Shown here in pieces: positions 1 to 7,887 of a DNA stretch of 34,043 bases (position 1 is the first letter of the stretch; every line of letters starts with the position of its first letter). The notes beneath the pieces are model-generated. The model had not been told where the DNA came from and did no database searches. It saw only the letters and a program-made list of their open reading frames with translations. Source of the DNA: Candidatus Staskawiczbacteria bacterium (GTDB lineage Bacteria; Patescibacteriota; Minisyncoccia; Minisyncoccales; Staskawiczbacteraceae); contig JAPLZC010000001.1 in the NCBI GenBank assembly GCA_026395215.1, positions 1 through 34,043 of the forward strand. The letters run 5' to 3'. A program made the position numbers and the translations under genes.

Positions 1-231
1 ACCATTTGCCGTCAGTGAATCTACTTGGTCCTTCATTAGTGAAATAAGCGGAGAAATAACAATTGCAACGCCTTCCAAAATTAAAGCGGGCAACTGAAAA
101 CACAACGACTTGCCTCCACCCGTAGGCATTAAAACCAAAGAGTCTTCCCCCGTTAACACCCGCTCAATAATTTCTTTTTGCAACGGCCGAAAAGTTTCAT
201 ACCCAAAATATTTTTTCAGTATATTTTCCAT
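1..231 (-). CDS. recQ: ATP-dependent DNA helicase RecQ, N-terminal fragment (continues off the window edge)
   Basis: Reverse translation gives [77 protein letters not shown], with RecQ 'FRPLQ', Walker [16 protein letters not shown] and [11 protein letters not shown]. Confidence 0.93.
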   Translation of the reverse strand, partial: MENILKKYFGYETFRPLQKEIIERVLTGEDSLVLMPTGGGKSLCFQLPALILEGVAIVISPLISLMKDQVDSLTANG

Positions 232-431
232 ATTCCCATTGTACCCGTTATTTCAAAAAAATAAAATCCTCACTAAAAAATCGCCTTTGTTAAAAAGCGA
301 TTTATCTGGCAAGGCATCGTGAAGAATGTCGGAACTAAAATTAGAAATAGAGAAGCAGTAGTTTCGGTGCCTGATTTAGATTTTATATAAAAAAAGCCCC
401 ACGAGGTTATCGCAGAGCTTTCGTTAAATTA

Positions 432-1277
432 TTATTCTGCCTCTTTTTTCTTTTCAGGAATTTTAATTTCAACTCCATATTGTTTGCCTATTTCAACTAT
501 CTTATCTCTCAATTCCGGTGTTTCATCGATAATTTCTCCAAAAATTCTTTCGTGAAAATTATCTAGATTATTAAAGGCACCTATTGTACTATACTTTAAA
601 AGATTATTACTGATTATAGATATATCTGCTGGTGGGAAATCAAGCCTTAACCCCAAATCCCCCTTGTGCTTCTTCATTGCATCAAGATATCTGACCATTA
701 TAACCCCGGGCAGACGCGGTGTATCGTGTACTTTCTTCTTCAGCCCCCTTGTCTCTTCTTCTGTACCAACTTCACTTGCTACTGGATTAGCCAAAGCTTT
801 CACGCAATATCTAAATAATTGTCCCGTAGGGGCCCTTTTCTGCATCCACTCTTTTTTCTCATCATCCGATACGCAACTTTTTAAAAAAAGACCTACACAC
901 TCAGGAATGTATTCTCCTAGTTCACTATTTTTAATCATATATTCTCTAGCCTTTTGATACATCTGCTCTTCAAATTCCCTCAATTTTTCTGGTTCATCAA
1001 CTGTAGGTCTTGTTTTTAACATATCAACTAATTCATGAATAAAAACGGCATCACCCAATTCCATCTTCCTATCCTTAATCGTTTGGTCAGCCATAAAATG
1101 CACTGCGTCAACAACAAGTTCATCATTCGCCTCTTGTCCAATAGTATTTTTCATAGCCTCAAACGAGGCCGGCACATAGGTACCTAAACTTTCTCTCGTT
1201 TCTGGCTTGCGCAACATTTCTAAAGCCTTTTCAAGCTCTGGGTTTAATGATGATTCTGTTCTCGCTGTTTCTGCCAT
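432..1277 (-). CDS. hypothetical protein (281 aa)
   Basis: Long ORF; no recognisable family motif. Confidence 0.8.
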   Translation of the reverse strand: MAETARTESSLNPELEKALEMLRKPETRESLGTYVPASFEAMKNTIGQEANDELVVDAVHFMADQTIKDRKMELGDAVFIHELVDMLKTRPTVDEPEKLREFEEQMYQKAREYMIKNSELGEYIPECVGLFLKSCVSDDEKKEWMQKRAPTGQLFRYCVKALANPVASEVGTEEETRGLKKKVHDTPRLPGVIMVRYLDAMKKHKGDLGLRLDFPPADISIISNNLLKYSTIGAFNNLDNFHERIFGEIIDETPELRDKIVEIGKQYGVEIKIPEKKKEAE

Positions 1278-1318
1278 AATTTTTTTAGTTAATTATTTAA
1301 TTACTTTATCCTACCAAA

Positions 1319-1350
1319 AAACCACTCCTTTTGGAAGTGGCTTCTTAAAA
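1319..1350 (-). terminator. Rho-independent terminator downstream of tRNA-Ser(GCT)
   Basis: Minus strand: GCCACTTCCAAAAGGAGTGGTTTTTTGG, a stem-loop plus T-run. Confidence 0.75.
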
Positions 1351-1363
1351 AGATTTGACTATG

Positions 1364-1449
1364 CGGAGAGGGTGGGATTTGAACCCACGAGCCCCATAAC
1401 AGGGCGCAGGTTAGCAACCTGCTCTTTTAAACCACTCAAGCACCTCTCC
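1364..1449 (-). tRNA. tRNA-Ser(GCT)
   Basis: Class II cloverleaf: acceptor GGAGAGG/CCTCTCC, anticodon loop TTGCTAA, long variable arm, T-loop TTCAAAT. CCA not encoded. Confidence 0.93.
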
Positions 1450-1473
1450 CAATCAACTTATTCTCATAATGCC

Positions 1474-2525
1474 TTATTTCCGGTATCTTTTCAAGTGTTT
1501 AGGATTACTTGTGCCAATAACTTTAAAATATTTTTTAATATTTTCTATATCTTCTATCTGCACACACCTATTACCTTTAAGCCTAGGCGACAAACCATTT
1601 TTTTCCCAAATTTCAAAAATTGATTTTCTCAACTGCGGTGATGCGCTCACAATACATAATTTTTTATAACTATATTTTTTGTTTTTAATATTATGCACTT
1701 CATCAAATATACACCCGTCCGTGTCCATAATTCCCCTAACACACCTTTTTTCATATTCAAAATTTTTCCTAACCCATTTTGGAATATCTAAACCTTGTTT
1801 CAGTTTATTACCTATATGCAATCCTAATTTTTTATTACAAAATTCAACTAATTTTTTCCTGGCAACTGCTATGGTCATCACTTTAACGCCTTCAACATAA
1901 TAGATTGAGGCATCCAGGTCAAATAGTTTTCGCCTTCAACATAATAGATTGAGGCATCCAGGTCAAATAGTTTTTTAATCAATCTTCTGACAAAATATCC
2001 ATATTGCTTGTCATCTACACTGTTTGTAGAAACCGTTATTTGCTTTTGAGTAATCCCACCATCTCCCAACATAATCCCCGTGAATTCGGCCAAATTCCTA
2101 GAAAAGCGAGGAGTTTTTATCGCTAAAGGCTTTATTATACAACCGAATTTATGGTTTTTGCCTTTTTTATTCCACCATTCATACCATTTCTTTTTTTGAT
2201 ATATCTGATTGCCACCCACTCTTCCATATTTTTTTATTGAAGCCGCCGCCCCCAACCTAGCACCCTTGAAAATATACCAAAACGGATCTTTTAGTTTAAT
2301 ATTTTTAGGTATTTTAGAACCAGAAAGCCTACAAATCTTTTCTAATTTATCAATTGGTATTGAATACTGCTCTCTTTTCCAATCGTTCAATGTTCTTTTA
2401 TGAATACTAATTTTATCCGCTAACTCAGCCCAAGGTAAATCAAGCATATTTATTTGAGCAAACAAAAATTCCGTTTGCTTACCTTTTGGGAATATTGCTC
2501 TTTTTTCATATATCCTATCTGCCAT
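1474..2525 (-). pseudogene. LAGLIDADG homing endonuclease with N-terminal HTH-like region, split into two ORFs (2525-1878 and 1881-1474)
   Basis: LAGLIDADG-like motifs FTGIMLGDGGI (upstream ORF) and VRGIMDTDGCI (downstream ORF). A perfect 44-bp tandem duplication at 1887-1974 causes the frameshift; removing one copy gives a single 335-codon ORF. Confidence 0.85.
1887..1974. repeat. Perfect tandem duplication, 2 x 44 bp
   Basis: cgccttcaacataatagattgaggcatccaggtcaaatagtttt occurs at 1887-1930 and again at 1931-1974. Confidence 0.98.
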
Positions 2526-2584
2526 TATTCCATTATACCAGGAAATCTAAAAAATAAAAGGGTTGTTTTTTTACTAGTCTTATG

Positions 2585-4303
2585 CTAAAATAATCTCGGA
2601 GAAGTCGCATAGTGGCCATTGCAATAGTCTTGAAAACTATAACCCCTCTGGGGTTCGTGGGTTCGAGTCCCACCTTCTCCGCCAACATTCCCAACGAGCA
2701 TATTTGGGCGGTTCAAGAGGGCTTCAAAGCCCTCTTTTGCCTTGTAACTTTGCAACTTTCTGCCATAAATGACAAGTTCAGAAAATACATTTGACGCAAG
2801 TTCCTGCTTTTCCGCGTCCAACGCGTGCTTGTAGTACAAATATGCGTTTTTAACCAGTTCGGAAAACGAAATCACGTAATCCAGCATTGCTTCCGCAGAT
2901 TCGGCTTGGGCCCGTATCTTTACATCGATCTCGGAGAGCTTTGAGCTGATCCTGTTCTCCTCGGTCCTAATGGCATCTACGTCCATTGTGTTCGTTCTCA
3001 ACAGTGTCAGCTTGTTAGTTGCAAGGTAGTCCATATCAGCCAGCCATTTCTTTTGTTGGACGTGCAGGTCATCGAGCTCCTTGTTTCTGTTCACCGCAAT
3101 CACGCCCAGCTCGGCTTTTGCTTCAACTTCGATTTCTTTTAATTCCTCATCGGTAAAATACATTTTTGAGAACAGATTCAAAACAGCATCGTCAATGTCG
3201 CTTTCCCGGATATTCTTGTTTTGATTCTGACATCCGGGCTTACACTTGGTCAAATAGTAAACGATTCCTTTTTGCAGATAGGGGCAGTATCCTCTGCCGC
3301 ATGTGCAGTGAACCATTTTCCGGTAAGTGTAAAATGGCTTGTCGATGTAATATACGCCCACCCTGCGTTCTTTTAACAGGTTCTGAACTTTGTTGTATAG
3401 CGCCACGTCGATTAGCGGCTGGTGGACTCTGCTGGTCATGTATCCATATTCTGTTTTTACTTTACCTATGTAAAACGGATTGTGCAGAATATGTTCAACT
3501 ACTTTGCGATCAACAGTACGGGTGCTCTTTGGAATTTTATCGGGCGAGACGTTGTTTGAAATTTCCTCTTTGGTTCTTTTTCTCCGCACTGGCTTTGTAG
3601 TCAGCCCCTGTTTTGCGGCCCATTTACCTAGTTGGGCAAAACTCCAGTCGCCAGTTGAGTAGAGTTCAAAAACCCTTTTAACAATCGGCGCACGTTCCGG
3701 ATCCAAGGGCTTGTTGTCAGAACCCTTGTCAAGATATCCTATCGGAGTAAAATATATGCACTTTCCTTCGAGCTGTAGTTTATGTTGGGCGTTTTTAACT
3801 TTTTCACTTATCACGCGCGAGTAGTGCGCGGCAAACATCCCATCAATATCCATGTGCAACTCTCCGGAGCTTGTTTTATCATAAGTTGCTTCGCTAAATC
3901 TGACGTCGCTTCCTAATGAAATCAATTTCTTTAAGATTACGTCGTCTTGCTTATTCCGGCTGGATCTGTCCCAACACAAGAATATGACGCCTTTGATTTC
4001 CTTGTTTTTTAACATCTGAACCAACTTAAGAAATTTCGGCCTCAGAATATTGTACTGCACCGAACCGCCTTTGTTGATTGTAAAATTCTCATCCTCTTTA
4101 AATCCGGAATGGCTTTCATTGACTATGCCGGCCTCGCAGAATCCTTGAACAGTCAAACCTTCCGCTATCGGAAGGTTATTTCTTTTTGCAAAATCAATGT
4201 TTCTCAGAAGCTGGTATGCCAGCGAGTTTTTCTGGTTGTCAGCATCGTCCGTGCTTTTACGGTTGTATATCAAATATTGGTTGGCAAACGGCGTATTTTT
4301 CAT
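2585..4303 (-). CDS. Large serine recombinase / site-specific integrase (572 aa)
   Basis: N-terminal resolvase signature (YLIYNRKSTDDADNQKNSLAYQ; VIFLCWDRSSRNKQDD), recombinase domain (FTPIGYLDKGSDNKPLDPERAPIVKRVFELYSTG...), zinc beta-ribbon (CTCGRGYCPY...CKPGC) and a coiled-coil. The C-terminus is translated from antisense tRNA-Ser. Confidence 0.93.
   Translation of the reverse strand: MKNTPFANQYLIYNRKSTDDADNQKNSLAYQLLRNIDFAKRNNLPIAEGLTVQGFCEAGIVNESHSGFKEDENFTINKGGSVQYNILRPKFLKLVQMLKNKEIKGVIFLCWDRSSRNKQDDVILKKLISLGSDVRFSEATYDKTSSGELHMDIDGMFAAHYSRVISEKVKNAQHKLQLEGKCIYFTPIGYLDKGSDNKPLDPERAPIVKRVFELYSTGDWSFAQLGKWAAKQGLTTKPVRRKRTKEEISNNVSPDKIPKSTRTVDRKVVEHILHNPFYIGKVKTEYGYMTSRVHQPLIDVALYNKVQNLLKERRVGVYYIDKPFYTYRKMVHCTCGRGYCPYLQKGIVYYLTKCKPGCQNQNKNIRESDIDDAVLNLFSKMYFTDEELKEIEVEAKAELGVIAVNRNKELDDLHVQQKKWLADMDYLATNKLTLLRTNTMDVDAIRTEENRISSKLSEIDVKIRAQAESAEAMLDYVISFSELVKNAYLYYKHALDAEKQELASNVFSELVIYGRKLQSYKAKEGFEALLNRPNMLVGNVGGEGGTRTHEPQRGYSFQDYCNGHYATSPRLF
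2598..2684 (+). tRNA. tRNA-Ser(TGA), CCA encoded
   Basis: Acceptor GGAGAAG/CTTCTCC, anticodon loop CTTGAAA, long variable arm, T-loop TTCGAGT, 3' GCCA. Confidence 0.93.
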
Positions 4304-4524
4304 GGTAATTTATGTGAGGACACATTACCGCTTTTCTGGGATTTATCCAGAGCGACCTTTGGTTTCTCTATCTTGCCATCCTTTATTGTGTAACCTTCAC
4401 TGATTAGCCTGATATGGATTCTTTTTAACGTATCCTGAAAACGAGAGATGTTTTTGATTCCCTCATCGGTGAAAATTCTTTTTTCAGATGTTGTATTTTC
4501 ACTTTTTAATAATTCATTGTTCAA
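4300..4524 (-). CDS. hypothetical protein (74 aa), overlapping the integrase start
   Basis: 4-bp overlap with the integrase start; operonic position. Confidence 0.7.
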   Translation of the reverse strand: MNNELLKSENTTSEKRIFTDEGIKNISRFQDTLKRIHIRLISEGYTIKDGKIEKPKVALDKSQKSGNVSSHKLP

Positions 4525-4528
4525 ATAT

Positions 4529-4861
4529 TTACGAGGACTCTATCATCCCTTTGTACCGTCTTTTCCTGTATTCAAGATTCAGGCATTTCCTGCAACCGAC
4601 CTTGCTGTTTAAGGGATGGATAAACAGCACGCCGGCCCGGCTTTGGCAGAGAGGACACTTGAACCAAAACCTTGTTCCCCCGTAACACGTTTTTGTGATT
4701 CCCAGCTCGACGTTAATTCCCTGCAATTCCAGTTCAGACTTTATCAGGTTTTCCTTGCTTCGCATCCTGTATTTTCTCAGGAAATCTGAGATTTTCACCT
4801 TCGGACAGTTCTCGACTAACAATCCTAAATCATTTTGGTTCATTGTTTTCAATGTTTTCAT
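4529..4861 (-). CDS. Zinc-ribbon protein (110 aa)
   Basis: CPLC...VGCRKC metal-binding cysteine pairs: FKCPLCQSRAGVLFIHPLNSKVGCRKCLNLEYRKRRYKG. Confidence 0.75.
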   Translation of the reverse strand: MKTLKTMNQNDLGLLVENCPKVKISDFLRKYRMRSKENLIKSELELQGINVELGITKTCYGGTRFWFKCPLCQSRAGVLFIHPLNSKVGCRKCLNLEYRKRRYKGMIESS

Positions 4862-5465
4862 TTTTGTTTAAGTTAAACTGCTGGTTCTGGGCGACGAAGG
4901 CGTTGCCGGCGCTTATCTTTACATTTAGGCCCGGCTGTTTCATTTCTTTCAAAAGCAGAATGCTGGTGGTCAGCTGTCTGCTGGCGGACTCCAAACTCTT
5001 ACTCAATTCTTTGATAATATTTACCCTTAACTGACTGAAAGGATAGTCATCGTTCCATTCAATGTAAGGACAAAGCAGAGTTTCAATTCTCATCGCTCTC
5101 CAGTAGTTTGCCACAATCCTATCAACCAACATCAACTCAAGAGATGTTTTGCAGTTAAATTCCTTCACTAGGCTGGCTCGGGTGGTGTAGATAAAGTTGC
5201 GGTACTTTTTGTAAGTGGCGGCTCCGGCCCATAATCCATTTTTTAATCCGTGGATCTCTGTAACTTCCTGCGAAAGCTGGTTCAGTCTTTTTGTTTCCTG
5301 CTCGGTCAACTTTTCTTTGTTTACTAAACTCAGTATTTCCTCAATGCCGACGGAGTCGGTAGACATACTTTTGTCAAAAACTCCGGTGATCCGGTCCAGC
5401 TCGGCCTTCCTGTCCTGTTTTTTAATTAGCTTTTGATTTTGTTTTTTCATGTTTTTTATCGCCAC
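4830..5465 (-). CDS. hypothetical element-encoded protein (211 aa)
   Basis: Long ORF overlapping both neighbours in the same orientation. Confidence 0.75.
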   Translation of the reverse strand: MAIKNMKKQNQKLIKKQDRKAELDRITGVFDKSMSTDSVGIEEILSLVNKEKLTEQETKRLNQLSQEVTEIHGLKNGLWAGAATYKKYRNFIYTTRASLVKEFNCKTSLELMLVDRIVANYWRAMRIETLLCPYIEWNDDYPFSQLRVNIIKELSKSLESASRQLTTSILLLKEMKQPGLNVKISAGNAFVAQNQQFNLNKNENIENNEPK

Positions 5466-6109
5466 TCAATTTTTGACTCTTTGTCGGCATATTCAAGCCA
5501 CTCGCCGTATTTTGAAATCACAAACCATTTCCTTTTTTCTTCGACCCACCTCATACGGTTTTCCTGATAAAATGGCCGGTACTTCCTCTCCCCGTTCTTA
5601 TATCCCGCCGCCACATTTTTAAAAAACTCATCGTTATTATTATCTATCTTATTATTAATCTTCTTTGTGTCCGTTTTACGTCCACTTTCGGGGATAATAC
5701 TTCCACTTTCACGATTTAAACTTCCACTTTCAGGGGTGGTGATTTGGCGTCCACTTTCGTAATTATCCATATTCAGTTTCCATAAATCGATTATGACAAA
5801 AGTCCTTACACTGCCGCCACGAACCTTTGTTTTTTCAGTTTCCACTATCCATTTTCTCGCCAAAAGTTTGGTTATTGTTTTTGCCACGCTCTTTTTATCA
5901 ACTCCCATTTTCTTTGCCAGGAAATTCATTGATGCAAAACATTGTCCGCCTTCTCCGGCTAATCTTTTCATTATCAGGTAGAGCGACTGCTCATAAGCGG
6001 TGGAATGATTAACAATAATATTCGGAATCTGCGTGAAATACTTTTTATCTCCGCTTTCATTTTTTAGGTTAAAGTTTTTTGTTGTCATGTTTTTCAATTT
6101 GCGGGCCAT
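5456..6109 (-). CDS. Helix-turn-helix (winged-helix) protein, possible replication or regulatory protein (start may be 6088)
   Basis: YFTQIPNIIVNHSTAYEQSLYLIMKRLAGEGGQCFASMNFLAKKMGVDKKSVAKTITKLLARKWI resembles plasmid/phage initiator-type wHTH N-termini. Confidence 0.75.
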   Translation of the reverse strand: MARKLKNMTTKNFNLKNESGDKKYFTQIPNIIVNHSTAYEQSLYLIMKRLAGEGGQCFASMNFLAKKMGVDKKSVAKTITKLLARKWIVETEKTKVRGGSVRTFVIIDLWKLNMDNYESGRQITTPESGSLNRESGSIIPESGRKTDTKKINNKIDNNNDEFFKNVAAGYKNGERKYRPFYQENRMRWVEEKRKWFVISKYGEWLEYADKESKIEWR

Positions 6110-6236
6110 ACACGGCCCGGTACAAATTCAACAGGCGCCGCGCTAAAACACGGGCCGTCGCTTCGTCGATGTCCTCGTGGAACTTTTTCTTGTATATTTC
6201 CTTGAATTGTTTGATTGATTCTTTTGATAATTCCAT
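6069..6236 (-). CDS. Small conserved-looking protein (55 aa), first ORF of the element operon
   Basis: Not in the supplied ORF track (shorter than 60 aa): MELSKESIKQFKEIYKKKFHEDIDEATARVLARRLLNLYRAVYGPQIEKHDNKKL*. GAGG lies 7 nt upstream of the ATG. Confidence 0.7.
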   Translation of the reverse strand: MELSKESIKQFKEIYKKKFHEDIDEATARVLARRLLNLYRAVYGPQIEKHDNKKL

Positions 6237-6277
6237 AAAAAAGCCTCAAGATTGTGTTTCTTGAGGTTATTGTAGCA
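6237..6277 (-). promoter_or_regulatory. Extended -10 promoter overlapping a terminator hairpin directly before the ATG of the 55-aa ORF
   Basis: Minus strand: TGCTACAATAACCTCAAGAAACACAATCTTGAGGCTTTTTTATGG. Extended -10 TGCTACAAT; stem CCTCAAG/CTTGAGG; T6 tract adjacent to the ATG. Confidence 0.6.
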
Positions 6278-6317
6278 ACGGTGAAATTATGGAAAGTTAT
6301 AAAGTTGGGTATCCCAA

Positions 6318-7256
6318 TTAAAAAGGCGGCTTTGACCTTTTCTTTTGCTGATGTCTGATTTGTTTTATTCTGTTTCCGGCTTTCAGCTCCTCTTTTTTGC
6401 CAAAAGGGACATCGTCGTAAACTTTTAAGGCCTTATCAATATCAGTCATTTTTGTTTCGATTGGCTTTTTGGAAAGCGGATCAAAATATGTTTCTGTTTT
6501 TTGTTTGTCCAGCTCTGCCACCTTTTCTGCGATTTCTTGATTCTTAACAGGATGGAATCTTTTGATGCCTTTTTCTATTCTTAATAACTTTTGAATTTTA
6601 TCAATAATTTTCCAGTGTTTTCCAAAATCTTGCTTTAAGGTCGTGTTAGGCAAAAATTCAACCACCAATTTTTTCTCGCCGGTTGCGGAATTAGTTTCAA
6701 TCTTTGGGATGAAATTTAAGTCTTGCGGCGCGTGGATTATCTCATCTTTTGAGAGATAGCCGCTTAAACCAGCGGTTAAAAAGAAATCTGGCGGGTTTAA
6801 TTGGCCTAAGACCGCATAAGTCCGTATTTGAGGTAGCCAAATATCGATTGGAGACAATCTGTGCTTTTTGCAAATTTCAATTATATCATTCGTTAAATCT
6901 CTATTGGCCAAAGTAAGCAAATATTTTTCATAATGAACAGCAATTTGTTTTTGCTCTTTTTGGGTTAAATTTTTCATCCGGTTTGCTAAATCAGCGAACA
7001 CGGGATCAGCATCTTCTACCTTTTCTATTTTCGGCAAGGTTATTTTGTTGAATGTAAATTTAACTATTGTTTCTTGCGCTTCGGCAAAGTGGATATTAGC
7101 TTTTTTTATTATGCTATCCCACTTTTTACGAAGCCCGGAAACATCTTTTTGGAAAAATTCGTCAGATTCTAAATCCCTCAAGGTTTTCTTGGTCGTCTTG
7201 TGGCTGTTTTGCCTCATTATCTCCTCTGCAATTTTACCCGCTTCCTCTATTTCCAT
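6318..7256 (-). CDS. hypothetical protein (312 aa)
   Basis: Long ORF with a charged C-terminus; no recognised family. Confidence 0.8.
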   Translation of the reverse strand: MEIEEAGKIAEEIMRQNSHKTTKKTLRDLESDEFFQKDVSGLRKKWDSIIKKANIHFAEAQETIVKFTFNKITLPKIEKVEDADPVFADLANRMKNLTQKEQKQIAVHYEKYLLTLANRDLTNDIIEICKKHRLSPIDIWLPQIRTYAVLGQLNPPDFFLTAGLSGYLSKDEIIHAPQDLNFIPKIETNSATGEKKLVVEFLPNTTLKQDFGKHWKIIDKIQKLLRIEKGIKRFHPVKNQEIAEKVAELDKQKTETYFDPLSKKPIETKMTDIDKALKVYDDVPFGKKEELKAGNRIKQIRHQQKKRSKPPF

Positions 7257-7332
7257 TTTTTTGATTTATTGTAATTTTCGCTTTTATTCTTACATAATTC
7301 CTGCCCTTTTTCAATTACCCCATGTAAAAATC

Positions 7333-7358
7333 AAAAGACGAGCAAATGCCCGTCTTTT
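7333..7358. terminator. Terminator-like hairpin
   Basis: aaaagacg a gc aaat gc c cgtctttt, self-complementary and flanked by A/T tracts. Confidence 0.75.
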
Positions 7359-7403
7359 CTATGAAAAACCCCACAAAACCCCTAAAAATTGCTTAAAAGT
7401 CCT

Positions 7404-7841
7404 CTATTTTTTGTTTCTCCTTATTTTTTTAAAAAATAATTTCCATACAACAACAAGTACCACAACTATACCCAGTCCAATGCCGACATTTATAATAAGA
7501 CCAGAATTAACCCACGGTGACGGGTGTAATTTTTGTTCAACGCTTTTAACATACACAGGATTAACAATAAGCCGCGTTGCTCCATTTTTGGTTACATAAT
7601 AGGGAACAGTCACGGTTGTATTTCCAGATGATGCTGTAATATCGTATTTTGTGGCGGTTCCAAGCTTGAATTGAACTTCTCCGGCATTGTTGGTTGTGCC
7701 AGACGCATCCGATGGTGTAATGGAAACACGGGCACCCGAGGCAGGTTGCCCTTTTGCATCAATCACAACCACAGTAATAGTAATTGGGTTACTTGTTATA
7801 TTTGTTGCAGTAGAATCTTTCACCGTTGTAGAATTAGCCAT
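7404..7841 (-). CDS. Ig-like (Big-1/invasin-type) domain protein with a C-terminal transmembrane anchor (145 aa)
   Basis: ITVVVIDAKGQPASGARVSITPSDASGTTNNAGEVQFKLGTATKYDITASSGNTTVTVPY, then a hydrophobic segment IINVGIGLGIVVVLVVVWKLFF and a basic tail KKIRRNKK. Confidence 0.75.
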   Translation of the reverse strand: MANSTTVKDSTATNITSNPITITVVVIDAKGQPASGARVSITPSDASGTTNNAGEVQFKLGTATKYDITASSGNTTVTVPYYVTKNGATRLIVNPVYVKSVEQKLHPSPWVNSGLIINVGIGLGIVVVLVVVWKLFFKKIRRNKK

Positions 7842-7887
7842 ATATTTTATTATACCATAATTATTTATTATAATTAATAGGATAATT

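Larger units (their letters stand above)
2598..6300. mobile_element. Compact integrative element at the 3' end of tRNA-Ser(TGA); right boundary not defined
   Basis: Serine integrase ORF anchored in the tRNA, then co-directional overlapping small ORFs (Zn-ribbon, HTH protein, 55-aa ORF) with an operon-start hairpin near 6240-6275. Confidence 0.6.

Noticed and set aside
1207-1623. Plus-strand ORF containing 'AERVGFEPTSPITGRRLATCSFKPLKHL'
   Set aside because: This is the antisense translation of tRNA-Ser(GCT), a classic spurious ORF.
5941-5960. ccttctccg match to the tRNA-Ser 3' end as a candidate right attachment site
   Set aside because: Only about 9 nt and located inside the HTH coding sequence; likely coincidence. 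The right end of the element remains undefined.
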